From Rhodococcus sp. B50 (GTDB lineage Bacteria; Actinomycetota; Actinomycetes; Mycobacteriales; Mycobacteriaceae), in assembly GCF_013602415.1 (NCBI RefSeq), contig NZ_WPAG02000002.1, positions 4,963,480 through 5,027,479 on the forward strand: DNA of 64,000 nucleotides, given 5' to 3'. The notes beneath the pieces were generated by a model, which had not been told where the DNA came from, did no database searches, and saw nothing but the letters and a program-made list of their open reading frames with translations. This document shows positions 26,578-35,085 of this stretch, piece by piece; position 1 is the stretch's first letter; each line of letters begins with the position of its first letter. A program made the translations under genes and the position numbers.

Positions 26578-26688
26578 ATGGAGATCATCGAACTCATCGG
26601 CTCCGCCCTCGAACTGCTCGGCGGCACCGAACTTCTGGGCACCCTGCTCGACAGCGGCAGCGCTCTGCTGGGCAGCACCCAGCAGTAG
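26578..26688 (+). CDS. 36-residue acidic hydrophobic peptide, candidate small porin (PorA/PorH-like)
   Basis: ATG 26578 has an ideal AAGGAG six bases upstream, and a perfect terminator follows the stop. The peptide (MEIIELIGSALELLGG..., ending GSTQQ) has five acidic residues, no Lys, Arg, Cys or aromatic residue, and regular Leu/Ile/Gly spacing of an amphipathic helix. There is no signal peptide. In Corynebacterium glutamicum the 45- and 57-residue channel peptides PorA and PorH lie beside groEL2. An ungapped by-eye comparison with PorA as I remember it gives identity at M1, E2, L11, L14, G16, L19, G21, D25 and A29. Alternatives: a membrane-active or regulatory micropeptide. That it is a gene is fairly firm; function is inference. 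Confidence 0.65.
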   Translation: MEIIELIGSALELLGGTELLGTLLDSGSALLGSTQQ

Positions 26689-26718
26689 TTCACCCCCGCT
26701 GCCACCCGCAGCGAAGCT

Positions 26719-26752
26719 CGCGCCCCCCGATGGACGTCCATCGGGGGGCGCG
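26719..26752. terminator. Bidirectional terminator, perfect 34-base palindrome
   Basis: CGCGCCCCCCGATGG and its complement form a perfect palindrome between the rightward peptide gene (stop 26688) and the leftward pspC gene (stop 26775), so it can serve both. Confidence 0.88.
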
Positions 26753-26774
26753 TGTCTTCGGGGTCGGGTGTCGA

Positions 26775-26978
26775 TCAGTGCTCGGGGATGATCATCCACA
26801 GTGCGAGGTAGAGCAGCACAGCGGTACCACCTGTGACGAAGGCGGTGAGGACTGCGCCTGCGCGCACGAGGTTGAGGTCGATGCCGAAGTACTCGGCCAG
26901 TCCGGCGCACACACCACCGAGCATGCGCTGGGACGAGGAGCGGGTGAAGGGGCGGGGAGCCTGGTTCTCGAAGTTCAT
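26775..26978 (-). CDS. PspC domain membrane protein
   Basis: 67 residues. The PspC domain (SSQRMLGGVCAGLAEYFGIDLNLVRAGAVLTAF) leads into one or two transmembrane helices (GGTAVLLYLALWMIIPEH). PspC-type proteins respond to envelope stress. ATG 26978 is taken because it starts the conserved region; the ribosome site is weak (ACAGGATGA). It converges on the peptide gene across a shared terminator. Confidence 0.85.
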   Translation of the reverse strand: MNFENQAPRPFTRSSSQRMLGGVCAGLAEYFGIDLNLVRAGAVLTAFVTGGTAVLLYLALWMIIPEH

Positions 26979-27172
26979 GCATTCATCCTGTCGCCGTGAC
27001 GATCCCACCACATCCGGGAACGGCCCGGATCTTCACCCTGATCTTCGACTCGGGGTCGGCCGGACGTTCACCGGAGAAGCGCTGGAATCATCCTGAGGGG
27101 AACCCTCGGAGACAGAGTCCGGACGAGGCAGACTCGACCGCCGGTACCTCGATCAGAAGGAGAACTTCCACC

Positions 27173-28015
27173 ATGACCGACGTCGTCCTCGACGAACAAC
27201 TCGCCGCCCTGCGCCGTCGGTACGGCACCCGCGGGGCCGTGCAGGCGGCCGGTGGTTCCGGAGCCTGGAACGACGTGCTCGCTCTTCAGCTCGCACATCG
27301 CTCGGTGCGGAAATTCCTTCCCGATGCGGTCTCCGAGGACGATCTGCGCGCGATCGTGGCTGCGGCCTCGTCCGCCGCGAGCTCGAGCAACTTGCAGCTG
27401 TGGAGCGTCGTCGCCGTCACCGACCGCCACCGGCTGGCCCGGATCGCGACTCTCGCCGGCCACCAGTCGGCCGTGCGCGACGCGCCGTTGCTACTCGTGT
27501 GGGTGGCCGACCTCGCCCGCGCGGCGAGGGTCGCCGAGCAGCACGACAAAGCCCTCGTCAATGTCGACTACGTGGAGTCCGCGCTGCTCGGGGTGGTCGA
27601 TGCCGCGCTCGCTTCGCAGAACGCAGTGCTCGCCGCGGAATCCCTCGGCCTGGGCACCGTGTACATCGGGGCCATCCGTAACCACCCGCGCGAGGTGGCC
27701 GCGGAACTGGCTCTGCCCGACCACAGTTTCGCTGTGGTCGGGCTGGTGGTGGGCCGTCCCGATCCCGAGGTGGAGTCGGAGGTCAAGCCGCGGCTGAGTC
27801 AGGATGTCGTGTTGCATCGCGAGCAGTACTCGACCGAAGAGCGGGATGCCGGCCTCGTCGCGTACGAGGAGGAGATTGCCGACTTCTACCGCGATCAGGG
27901 CCTGGCGGAGAGTTGGGTCGAACGTGTACTCGGGCGCTTCGCGTCGCCCGGCGCGCTCGGAAGTCGCGAAGGGATGCGAGATGCTCTACGAGAGCGCGGT
28001 TTCGGTCTGGAATGA
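27173..28015 (+). CDS. Nitroreductase family FMN oxidoreductase
   Basis: 280 residues of the NfsA/FRP-type (flavin reductase) branch. HRSVRKFLPDAVSEDDLRAIVAAASSAASSSNLQLWSVVAVTD shows the FMN-binding RSxRxF and SSSNLQ motifs; later GLGTVYIGAIRNHPREVAAELALPD and VVGLVVGRPDPE are typical. NAD(P)H-dependent reduction of nitro compounds, quinones or flavin is expected. ATG 27173 follows AGAAGGAG. The C-terminus (LGSREGMRDALRERGFGLE) is the normal family end. Confidence 0.87.
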   Translation: MTDVVLDEQLAALRRRYGTRGAVQAAGGSGAWNDVLALQLAHRSVRKFLPDAVSEDDLRAIVAAASSAASSSNLQLWSVVAVTDRHRLARIATLAGHQSAVRDAPLLLVWVADLARAARVAEQHDKALVNVDYVESALLGVVDAALASQNAVLAAESLGLGTVYIGAIRNHPREVAAELALPDHSFAVVGLVVGRPDPEVESEVKPRLSQDVVLHREQYSTEERDAGLVAYEEEIADFYRDQGLAESWVERVLGRFASPGALGSREGMRDALRERGFGLE

Positions 28016-28028
28016 CCTTCGGAACGGG

Positions 28029-28382
28029 TCAGCGGCACACGACCGTCAGGCCGACGCCTCGCCATACCTGACGTTCGACGCGGTCGAACTCGTTGTCGTC
28101 GCTGTCGTATTCGTACTCGACGACGGTCCGGTACCCCCGGTCGCGCTGAGCGGTCACCGTGCAGTCGCCACCGACGGAACCGGATCGGTTGACGATCGAA
28201 TACGGCACATCGTTCGCGGCGAGCACCTCGACTGCGGCCTGCTCGCTCATACCCACGACGCCTGGAGCGGGTTGTGCTGCGGCAGTTCCTGTTCCGAGAA
28301 CGGTTGCGGCGGTTCCCATCGACAGGACGGCGCCGGCGAAGGCGAGGGTCGCAAGACGGGAACGGGTGGAAGGGGTACGCAT
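28029..28382 (-). CDS. Small exported PASTA-like protein
   Basis: 117 residues. A signal peptide with hydrophobic LATLAFAGAVLSMGTAATVLG ends at AAA-QP. The mature part resembles one PASTA-like module (PGVVGMSEQAAVEVLAANDVPYSIVN) followed by strands with two cysteines that could form a disulfide (GGDCTVT and VVCR). Exported PASTA-fold proteins may bind cell-wall fragments. Start ATG 28382 is set by GGAGGAT. It converges closely (13 bases) on the nitroreductase. Confidence 0.7.
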   Translation of the reverse strand: MRTPSTRSRLATLAFAGAVLSMGTAATVLGTGTAAAQPAPGVVGMSEQAAVEVLAANDVPYSIVNRSGSVGGDCTVTAQRDRGYRTVVEYEYDSDDNEFDRVERQVWRGVGLTVVCR

Positions 28383-28542
28383 GGGATCCTCCGAAGGGTC
28401 GCTGGACCGGACATTTCGATCGTCCGCCGCGACCGGGCCCGAGCACATCCGGGCACGACCCCCATCCCGACCCTGAATTCCGGCCTCGGGGTGGAGGAGG
28501 AAACCGGCAACCGCCCCGCCCGGATCGGCCTAGTCTGAGGCC

Positions 28543-29400
28543 GTGGAGACCGTACCGATCCAGCTTCCCGGCGGCACCACGGTGCCGGTGCGCCTCTTCG
28601 CGGGACCCGACCACGAACACGAGACACGCCGCGACGCTTCCCGTGCCGTCGTGGTCGTCGTGCCGGGTCTCGGGATCCCCGCCGGTTACTACGAGCCGTT
28701 CGCACAGGCGTTCACCGAGCACGGATTCGACGCGGCGATCTGTGAGCTCGCCGGTCAGGGCGACAGCCGTCCGAGGCCGGGACCGGACAGCACGTACGGC
28801 TACCACGAGATCGTCGCGACGCATTTCCCCGCCGTCTTCGAGGTGGTGCGGGAGCGCTTCCCCGACTCGACGCCCTACCTGCTCGGTCACTCCATGGGTG
28901 GGCAGCTCGGCGCGCTCTACGCCGCGCGCATCCGCGGGCGGCTCGGCGGCCTGATCCTCGTCGCGTCGGGCACGCCCTACTACCGGCATCACGGGGGCGT
29001 CCGCGGCCCGGGACTGTGGCTCGGATCGACGGCGATGTCGCTGACCGCCGCGGTCGCCGGATTCTGGCCCGGCGACCGGATCGACGTCGCCGGGTTCGGC
29101 CGGCAGTCGCGCGCGCTGATCTCCGACTGGGCGCGACTGGCCCGCACCGGCCGATTCGAACCGACCGGTGCGGACATCGACTACGAGGAACGGATCGGGC
29201 GGCTCACGCTCCCCGTCCTGTCGATCACGATCGAAGGCGACGAACTCACTCCCGTCGCGTCCGCGCAGCACCTGCTCGAGAAGCTGCCGTCCACCGAGAT
29301 CACCCGATGGCACAATCCGCGGGCACTGGGCCACAACGGCTGGATCCGCGACAACGACGACACCGTCGCGACGATCGTGGCGTGGTTACGTGACCGCTGA
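28543..29400 (+). CDS. Alpha/beta hydrolase (serine hydrolase, S33-like)
   Basis: 285 residues. It shows the lid-type alpha/beta hydrolase pattern: VVVVVPGLGIPAGYYEPFAQAF oxyanion region, nucleophile in GHSMGGQLGALYAARI, Asp in TIEGDELTPVASAQHLLEKLP and His in GHNGWIRDND. Lysophospholipase or esterase activity is plausible, substrate unknown. The start GTG 28543 has no clear ribosome site, so translation may be leaderless. The final 15 bases overlap the convergent dehydroshikimate dehydratase gene. Confidence 0.8.
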   Translation: METVPIQLPGGTTVPVRLFAGPDHEHETRRDASRAVVVVVPGLGIPAGYYEPFAQAFTEHGFDAAICELAGQGDSRPRPGPDSTYGYHEIVATHFPAVFEVVRERFPDSTPYLLGHSMGGQLGALYAARIRGRLGGLILVASGTPYYRHHGGVRGPGLWLGSTAMSLTAAVAGFWPGDRIDVAGFGRQSRALISDWARLARTGRFEPTGADIDYEERIGRLTLPVLSITIEGDELTPVASAQHLLEKLPSTEITRWHNPRALGHNGWIRDNDDTVATIVAWLRDR

Positions 29401-31215
29401 GCCCGCGCGGGCGGCCGCCGCGAGCCGGACGTGGGCGTTGGGGGAGCCGTATCCGGTGTAGCCGCCACGCCGTTCGAGGAGTTCGACCTGGAATCCGCCC
29501 TGCACCGGGAGCGTGTAGGCGTGCAGGAATTCACCTCCGTCGTCGTTTCGGTCGTAGAGCAGGCCGTTGCTCTGCAGGACGGCGAGCAGCTCGGGGTCGA
29601 GCGCGAACCGCGCATCGAGATCGGCGTAGTAGTTCGTGGGTGGTCGAAGGAACTCCACACCGCGCGCACGCGCGTGGCGCACCGAGTCGGCGACGTCTGC
29701 CGTGGCGAAGGCCAGCTGGGTCACCCCGGGCGGCTGTGGCGTCGCACCGGTCTCGGAGACGTTCAACGCGACGCGCAGGTCCCCCTTCTCCGCACGCAGG
29801 GCACGGATGCGGAGGCGGCCCTGCGGCTGGATGTACTCCTCGGGGTCCTCCGGGCGCAGCCCGAACAGGGTGCGGAAGAACGACAGCTCCTGGTTCAGAT
29901 CGTCCGCGGCCACCGTCACGTCGACGTGGTCGAGACCGAGCCATCCCTCGTCCGCCGCGGGAGTGTCCGGGGCGTCACCCGCCACGAAGTCGTTGTGCCA
30001 GTCGTCGGTCTCCCCGGGCTCGGCACTGACGAAGACGTGCAATCCGGAGGGGGAGGTGATGCCCGGCAGACCCGCTTCACCCTCGCCGCGGGTGCGGTCG
30101 ACCGCAGGCCACAGCAGACTCGCGGCCCGCTCGGCTACCGCGGCGACGTCGGGCGCGACGAGTCCCAGCGCGGTCGCGGCCGGACCCGGTGCGGGTTCCT
30201 CGTTGAGGACGACGTTCGCGCCTCCGTTGCGCCACCACGCGACCGGCTTGCTGCGGTGCCGGCCGGCGACGTGGAAACCGAGTCCGGTGAGCAGCGCCGG
30301 GTAGTCGGTGCGGTCGGGGGCGGCGAGTTCGACGAACGCCGCATCGGTGCGCGCCGGTACCGGCGGGGCCACCGTCACCTTCTCGCGTGCGGGACCGGTG
30401 ACCCGCGCACCGAGCCGGTCCTCGAGGAACAACAGCGACCGCATCGCATCGCGCGCGGTCACATGCGGATCCGCTTCGCGCACCACGTCGCTGAAGACCT
30501 CGAGCGACAGCGGGCCGTCGTAACCCGAGTCGAGCACGGCCGCGACGACCCCGGAGACGTCGAGCATGCCCTGCCCCGGGAAGCAGCGGAAGTGCCGGCT
30601 CCATTCGAGGACGTTCATCTCGAGCACCGGGGCATCGGCGACCTGCAGGAAACCGATACGCTCGCCCGGGATTCCGGCCAGGGCGCGTCCGTCGTCGCCG
30701 CGCGCGAGCATGTGGAAGGTGTCCACGGCCAGCGTCACCGCCGGGTGATCGGCGCGTTCGACGAGATTCCACGCCTGCCCGACCCGGTTGACGTGACGCC
30801 CCCAGGCCAGCGCCTCGTAGGCGAAGGTGACCCCGTGCGAGGCGGCGAGCTCACCGACGGCGCGCAGCTGCTCGGCGGACAGCTCCGGGTCGTCGATCGC
30901 GTTCGGCAGCGCGTTCGAGCACGCCAGGAAGGTCGTCGAGCCGAGCTCGTTCATGACCTCGAGCTTGCGGCGGACGCGATGCAGGACGTCGGGGAACCGC
31001 CGCGGGTCGACGCCCTCGATGTCGCGGATCGGCTGGAACAGATCGATCGACAGGCCGAGATCGGCGCAGCGCCGGGCCACCTCGGTGGGGGACAGCGGCG
31101 ACGCGATGAGGTCGTTGTCGAAGATCTCGATTCCGTCGAATCCCGCGGCGGCGATCGCGTCGAGTTTGTCGGCGAGAACACCGGAGAGCGAGACGGTGGC
31201 GATTCCGCGGCGCAT
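29386..31215 (-). CDS. qsuB: Two-domain 3-dehydroshikimate dehydratase (TIM barrel + HPPD-like)
   Basis: 609 residues. The N-terminal sugar-phosphate isomerase-like TIM barrel (1–280) should convert 3-dehydroshikimate to protocatechuate; likely metal ligands are Glu in FAYEALAWGRHVN, Asp in LAVDTFHML, Gln in GFLQVADAP and Glu in LSLEVFSD. The C-terminal half is a VOC/4-hydroxyphenylpyruvate dioxygenase-like module (GLDHVDVTVAADDL, PTNYYADLDARF, GGFQVELLERRGGYTGYG). This is the known QsuB/QuiC1 architecture. It is last in the catabolic operon, overlapping the shikimate dehydrogenase stop by one base (TGATG). Confidence 0.86.
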   Translation of the reverse strand: MRRGIATVSLSGVLADKLDAIAAAGFDGIEIFDNDLIASPLSPTEVARRCADLGLSIDLFQPIRDIEGVDPRRFPDVLHRVRRKLEVMNELGSTTFLACSNALPNAIDDPELSAEQLRAVGELAASHGVTFAYEALAWGRHVNRVGQAWNLVERADHPAVTLAVDTFHMLARGDDGRALAGIPGERIGFLQVADAPVLEMNVLEWSRHFRCFPGQGMLDVSGVVAAVLDSGYDGPLSLEVFSDVVREADPHVTARDAMRSLLFLEDRLGARVTGPAREKVTVAPPVPARTDAAFVELAAPDRTDYPALLTGLGFHVAGRHRSKPVAWWRNGGANVVLNEEPAPGPAATALGLVAPDVAAVAERAASLLWPAVDRTRGEGEAGLPGITSPSGLHVFVSAEPGETDDWHNDFVAGDAPDTPAADEGWLGLDHVDVTVAADDLNQELSFFRTLFGLRPEDPEEYIQPQGRLRIRALRAEKGDLRVALNVSETGATPQPPGVTQLAFATADVADSVRHARARGVEFLRPPTNYYADLDARFALDPELLAVLQSNGLLYDRNDDGGEFLHAYTLPVQGGFQVELLERRGGYTGYGSPNAHVRLAAAARAGSAVT

Positions 31216-32081
31216 CAGCTGGTCAGCTCCTCGAAGTGTCGGACCATTCGTTCGGCGTCGGGTTCGACGCCCGTGAAGTACTCGAAGGCCCCCACGGCCT
31301 GGAAGACGGCCATACCACCGCCGGGTACGACGCGGCATCCGCGGGAGCGGGCGAGGTGGATCAGTTCGGTCTCCAGCGGGAAGTACACGACATCGGAGAC
31401 CCACAGATCCTCGCGGACGAGGTCGGCGGGAACGGGGAGCCCGGGGTGGCCGGTCATGCCCGTCGGGGTCGCGTTGACCAGGCCCTGTGCGCTTGTCAGT
31501 GCACCGGCGAGGTCGGTGGTCGCGCGGACCCGGTCGTCGCCGAACCGTTTGGCGAGGCGGGTCGCGCAGGCCTGGGCCTTCTCCACGTCGACATCGACGA
31601 TCGACACGTGCTCGGCGCCCTGCTCGAGCAGCGCGTAGCCGACGGCCGACCCGGCACCGCCGGCCCCGACCAGCACGGCCCGGTCGGCGACGGCGTCGGG
31701 CAGGCGCCGGCGGAACGCGCGCCCCCAGCCGGACCAGTCGGTATTGCGACCGAGTGCGCGTCCGTCGCGGAAGACCACGGTGTTGACGGCCCCGAGATCG
31801 TGGGCGTCGTCGGACAACTCGTCGAGCAGCGGGATGACGACCTGCTTGAACGGATGCGTGATGTTGAGCCCGTCGAACCCGAATCGCTGTGCCCAGTCGA
31901 GCATCTCGGCCAGATTCTCGGCGCCGTAGCCGAGACGCTCGGCGTCGACGAGGCGGTAGGTCAGGTTCAATCCCGACGCGAAGCCCTCCCGTTCCTGCAT
32001 GGCCGGGGTGAGCGATCCGCCGATTCCGGCGCCGAACAGGCCCAACAGGAAGGACGTACGTGCGGGCGCGGCGGTGGTCAT
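31215..32081 (-). CDS. aroE: Shikimate/quinate 5-dehydrogenase
   Basis: 288 residues. Substrate-site lysine in NITHPFKQVVIPLLD and aspartate in GRNTDWSGWGRAF; cofactor site VLVGAGGAGSAVGYALL. The N-terminal GGSLTPAMQEREG is the catabolic quinate/shikimate type rather than the biosynthetic SLSPxIHN. DVDVEKA after strand 2 favours NAD. Its place between dehydroquinase and dehydroshikimate dehydratase points to a qsuD-like catabolic role. Start ATG 32081 overlaps the dehydroquinase stop (ATGA). Confidence 0.88.
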   Translation of the reverse strand: MTTAAPARTSFLLGLFGAGIGGSLTPAMQEREGFASGLNLTYRLVDAERLGYGAENLAEMLDWAQRFGFDGLNITHPFKQVVIPLLDELSDDAHDLGAVNTVVFRDGRALGRNTDWSGWGRAFRRRLPDAVADRAVLVGAGGAGSAVGYALLEQGAEHVSIVDVDVEKAQACATRLAKRFGDDRVRATTDLAGALTSAQGLVNATPTGMTGHPGLPVPADLVREDLWVSDVVYFPLETELIHLARSRGCRVVPGGGMAVFQAVGAFEYFTGVEPDAERMVRHFEELTS

Positions 32082-32572
32082 CGGGAACTGTCCTTCGTAT
32101 CGGTGTCGATTGCCGTGCCGGTGCCGGCGTCGGTCGCGAGCGCGGCCAGGTGGCGGATGGCGAACTCGTATCCGTCGGGGCCGCAGCCGGCGATGACGGC
32201 CTTCGCGACGGGAGCGACGTAGGAGCGGTGCCGGAACTCTTCGCGGGCGTGGACGTTGGTCAGGTGCACTTCCACGATCGGTGCCGTGACGGTGGCCAGC
32301 GCGTCGTGCAGCGCCACCGAGGTGTGCGTGTAGGCCGCGGCGTTGACGACGAAGCCGGCCGCCGATTCGCGCAGGTCGTGGATCGAATCGATCAGGGCGC
32401 CCTCGTGGTTGGTCTGCCGGAAGTCGACGTCGAATCCCAGGTCGTCGGCGGTGCGGCGGCACGACTTCTCGATGTCCGCCAGTGTTGCGGTGCCGTAGAG
32501 ACGGGGTTCGCGCTTGCCGAGCAGGTTCAGATTGGGCCCGTTGAGCACGGCGATGATGGGACGCGCACTCAC
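32078..32572 (-). CDS. aroQ: Type II 3-dehydroquinate dehydratase
   Basis: 164 residues, slightly longer than the usual ~145 because of a polar C-terminal tail. The type II fold is clear: VLNGPNLNLLGKREPRLYG (catalytic Tyr and Arg), HEGALIDSIHD, VNAAAYTHTSVALHDAL, and EVHLTNVHAREEFRHRS with the catalytic His. It interconverts 3-dehydroquinate and 3-dehydroshikimate. The context makes it the catabolic (qsuC-like) copy. Start GTG 32572 overlaps the transporter stop (GTGA). Confidence 0.92.
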   Translation of the reverse strand: MSARPIIAVLNGPNLNLLGKREPRLYGTATLADIEKSCRRTADDLGFDVDFRQTNHEGALIDSIHDLRESAAGFVVNAAAYTHTSVALHDALATVTAPIVEVHLTNVHAREEFRHRSYVAPVAKAVIAGCGPDGYEFAIRHLAALATDAGTGTAIDTDTKDSSR

Positions 32573-33927
32573 GATGCGGCCCCGGCGGGGACCGGCGTGG
32601 TGTTGCGGTCGTGGGGGAGCAGGCCGATCTCACGGGTGGGGACCTTGTGGGTTCCGGACGGTCCGGTGGCCACCGCGATCAACGAGATGACGACGGCGCC
32701 GACACAGAACAGGGCCACGCGGTACCAGTTGTCGGCGTTGCCGTCCATGAGCGACCCTGCGATGGCCGGGGTGAAGCCGGCGAGCGCGAAGCCGAACTGG
32801 GTGCCGATCGCCATGCCCGACAGTCGGACGCTGGTGGGGAAGTACTCGGCATAGGTCGCGGGCCACACCGCGTTCGGCATGCTGTAGATCACGCCGGCGA
32901 GGAGGATGCCGGTGACGAGGACGAGCGGCACGTCGCCCCGCGAGATCGACCACAGGAAGGCCGTCACCATCACGGCGCTGCCGATCAGGCCGGAGACGAA
33001 GACCGGTTTGCGGCCGATGCGGTCGGACAGCATGGCCCACAGTGGGATGGTGCCCACGGCGATGATGTTGGCGACGATTGCCAGCCACAGCATCGTGGTG
33101 TCGCTGATGCCGATGCCGTATTCGTCGGCCGTGGCGAAGTTGAGGGCGAACACCTGGAAGGCCGTGTTCACCATGGCGATGAAGGCCGCGAAGAAGACCC
33201 GCAGGACGCCGGTCCAGTGGTGGCGGAAGAGCACCGCCAGCGGCGCCTTGGGTGCCTCGGCGTGCGCCTTCTCGGCGTGGAACTCGGGGGTCTCGTCGAG
33301 GCTGCGGCGGATGAGGAAACCGATCAGCACGATCACGGCGCTGATCCAGAAGGGCACTCGCCAGCCCCACGACTGCAATTGCTCCTCGGACAGCAGGGCG
33401 ATCACCGGCAGGAACATCAGCGGTGCGAGCACCTGGCCGCCCTGCGTGCCGCTCAGCGTCCAGCTGGTGAAGAAACCACGCCTGTCGTCGGGGGCATGTT
33501 CGAACGACATGGAGTTCGCGCCGGCCTGCTCACCCGCGGCGGACAGTCCCTGGAGCAGTCGCAGCACGACCAGCAGGATCGGTGCGAGCATGCCGATCTG
33601 TCCGTAGGTCGGCAGGCAACCGATGAGGAATGTCGAGACACCCATCAGCAGCAGCGTGCCGACGAGGATCAGCTTGCGGCCGAAGCGGTCGCCGATGTGG
33701 CCCATCAGGATGGACCCGAACGGGCGCGCGACGTAGGCGACGCCGAAGGTGGCGAGCGACGCGACGGTCGCGACCGCCTGGTTCCCTTCGGGGAAGAAGA
33801 TCTTGGGGAAGACGAGCGCAGCGGCGGTGCCGTAGATCGCCAGGTCGTAGTACTCCAGTGCGCTGCCGCTCCACGCGGCGAGTGCCGCCTTGCGGGGCGT
33901 GCGCTGCACGGTGGTGTTTTCAGTCAT
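32569..33927 (-). CDS. MHS-family MFS transporter, probably quinate/shikimate uptake
   Basis: 452 residues with twelve predicted helices. The metabolite:H+ symporter signature is present: LVFPKIFFPEGNQAVATVASLATFGVAYVARPFGSILMGHIGDRFGRK and LRLLQGLSAAGEQAGANSM. MHS members import shikimate, dicarboxylates or aromatic acids; the operon suggests quinate or shikimate, or a product such as protocatechuate. ATG 33927 is preceded by GAGG and starts the canonical MTENTTVQRTPRKAALAAW; the long N-terminal extension was rejected. First gene of the operon, divergent from the LacI-type regulator. Confidence 0.86.
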   Translation of the reverse strand: MTENTTVQRTPRKAALAAWSGSALEYYDLAIYGTAAALVFPKIFFPEGNQAVATVASLATFGVAYVARPFGSILMGHIGDRFGRKLILVGTLLLMGVSTFLIGCLPTYGQIGMLAPILLVVLRLLQGLSAAGEQAGANSMSFEHAPDDRRGFFTSWTLSGTQGGQVLAPLMFLPVIALLSEEQLQSWGWRVPFWISAVIVLIGFLIRRSLDETPEFHAEKAHAEAPKAPLAVLFRHHWTGVLRVFFAAFIAMVNTAFQVFALNFATADEYGIGISDTTMLWLAIVANIIAVGTIPLWAMLSDRIGRKPVFVSGLIGSAVMVTAFLWSISRGDVPLVLVTGILLAGVIYSMPNAVWPATYAEYFPTSVRLSGMAIGTQFGFALAGFTPAIAGSLMDGNADNWYRVALFCVGAVVISLIAVATGPSGTHKVPTREIGLLPHDRNTTPVPAGAAS

Positions 33928-33992
33928 CGGATGCCTCGGGGGTGGGTCTTCAGTATCGGATACAGGGACGGTAGGGGTGTGGCGCAGCACAC

Positions 33993-34017
33993 GGCAATCG
34001 TTTGCCATTTTTTGCCA
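33993..34017. promoter_or_regulatory. LacI-type operator between transporter and regulator
   Basis: GGCAATCGTTTGCC (33993–34006) is a palindrome with central CG, typical of LacI-family operators, followed by a further TTGCCA half-site (34012–34017). It lies 11 bases before the regulator start and about 66 bases before the transporter start, so it can control both directions. Confidence 0.6.
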
Positions 34018-34027
34018 TACTGTCCGC

Positions 34028-35032
34028 ATGTCGGCTGCTCCGCGTTCACGGAAACGCGCCACCATCACCGTTGTGGCCCGCGAGGCGGGGGTCGCAGCGT
34101 CCACGGTGTCTCGCGCCTTCACCAACCCGGGCCGGGTCAATGCCGCCACCCGCGACCACATCCTCGAGGTCGCCGACCGGCTCGGCTACGCCCCCAACCC
34201 CGCTGCCCGCGCCCTCGAATCGGGACGCACCAACACCCTGGCGCTGCTCGTCCCCGACATCACGAACCCCTTCTTCTCCGGCGTGATCAAAGGAGCCGAG
34301 CGCGCCGCCGTCGCCTCCGGGCGGACCCTCGTCCTCGCCGACACGCAGGAGAGCGCGGCCACCGAAGCGCACATCATCCGGCGGTTGGGGCCGGCCGTCG
34401 ACGGCTTCGTCCTGGCGGCCGCGCGCATGCCCGACGACGAGCTCCGCCGCGTCGCGGAACTCGACGCCGTAACCCTCGTGAATCGCGCGATCCGCGGAAT
34501 ATCCTGCGTCGTCGCCGATTACGAGACGGGCACGCGCCAGATCGTCGACCACCTCGCATCGCTGGGGCACCGCTCGCTGCTGTTCCTCGGCGGCCCGCCC
34601 GAGTCGTGGTCGGGAGCGCGACGGTGGGCCGGTCTGCAGACGGCGGCGCAGGCCCACGACATCGTGGTGCGCCGCTTCGGTCCGTACTCGCCGACGCTCG
34701 GAGGCGGTGCCGCCGCGGCCGACGCCGCGGTGGCCGCCGGTGCCACCGCGGTGGTGTGTCACAACGACATGCTCGCGATCGGAGTGTTGCGCCGGCTGCG
34801 CGAACGCGGGGTGTCCGTGCCCGAGCACGTGAGCGTGCTCGGTTTCGACAACATCTTCGGGTCCGACCTGTGTCAGCCGTCGCTCACGACACTCGCCGAA
34901 CGCACCGAGGACGCCGGGGCACGGGCCATCGAGATGCTCGCCCGGCAGGCCTACGAGCGCGTCGCGGTGGCCGACGAACTCGTACTTCCGACCCAACTGG
35001 TCGTCCGCGAGTCCACCGGCCCCGTGAGATGA
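34028..35032 (+). CDS. LacI family transcriptional regulator
   Basis: 334 residues. The N-terminal LacI helix-turn-helix is clear (TITVVAREAGVAASTVSRAFTNPGRVNAATRDHILEVADRLGYAPNPAARAL, including the hinge helix), followed by the periplasmic-binding-like effector domain (TLALLVPDITNPFFSGVIKGAER; VLGFDNIFGSDLCQPSLTTL). It is divergent from the quinate/shikimate operon and probably represses it until an intermediate binds. In Corynebacterium the analogous regulator QsuR is LysR-type. ATG 34028. Confidence 0.88.
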   Translation: MSAAPRSRKRATITVVAREAGVAASTVSRAFTNPGRVNAATRDHILEVADRLGYAPNPAARALESGRTNTLALLVPDITNPFFSGVIKGAERAAVASGRTLVLADTQESAATEAHIIRRLGPAVDGFVLAAARMPDDELRRVAELDAVTLVNRAIRGISCVVADYETGTRQIVDHLASLGHRSLLFLGGPPESWSGARRWAGLQTAAQAHDIVVRRFGPYSPTLGGGAAAADAAVAAGATAVVCHNDMLAIGVLRRLRERGVSVPEHVSVLGFDNIFGSDLCQPSLTTLAERTEDAGARAIEMLARQAYERVAVADELVLPTQLVVRESTGPVR

Positions 35033-35079
35033 GGGAGGTTGTGTGCGTGTTCAACGACGGAAAACGCCCACAACCTCCC
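35033..35079. terminator. Bidirectional terminator
   Basis: GGGAGGTTGTG (35033–35043) and complement CACAACCTCCC (35069–35079), with additional GCGT/ACGC pairing inside, lie between the convergent LacI and prolyl oligopeptidase genes. Confidence 0.8.
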
Positions 35080-35085
35080 CGAAGT

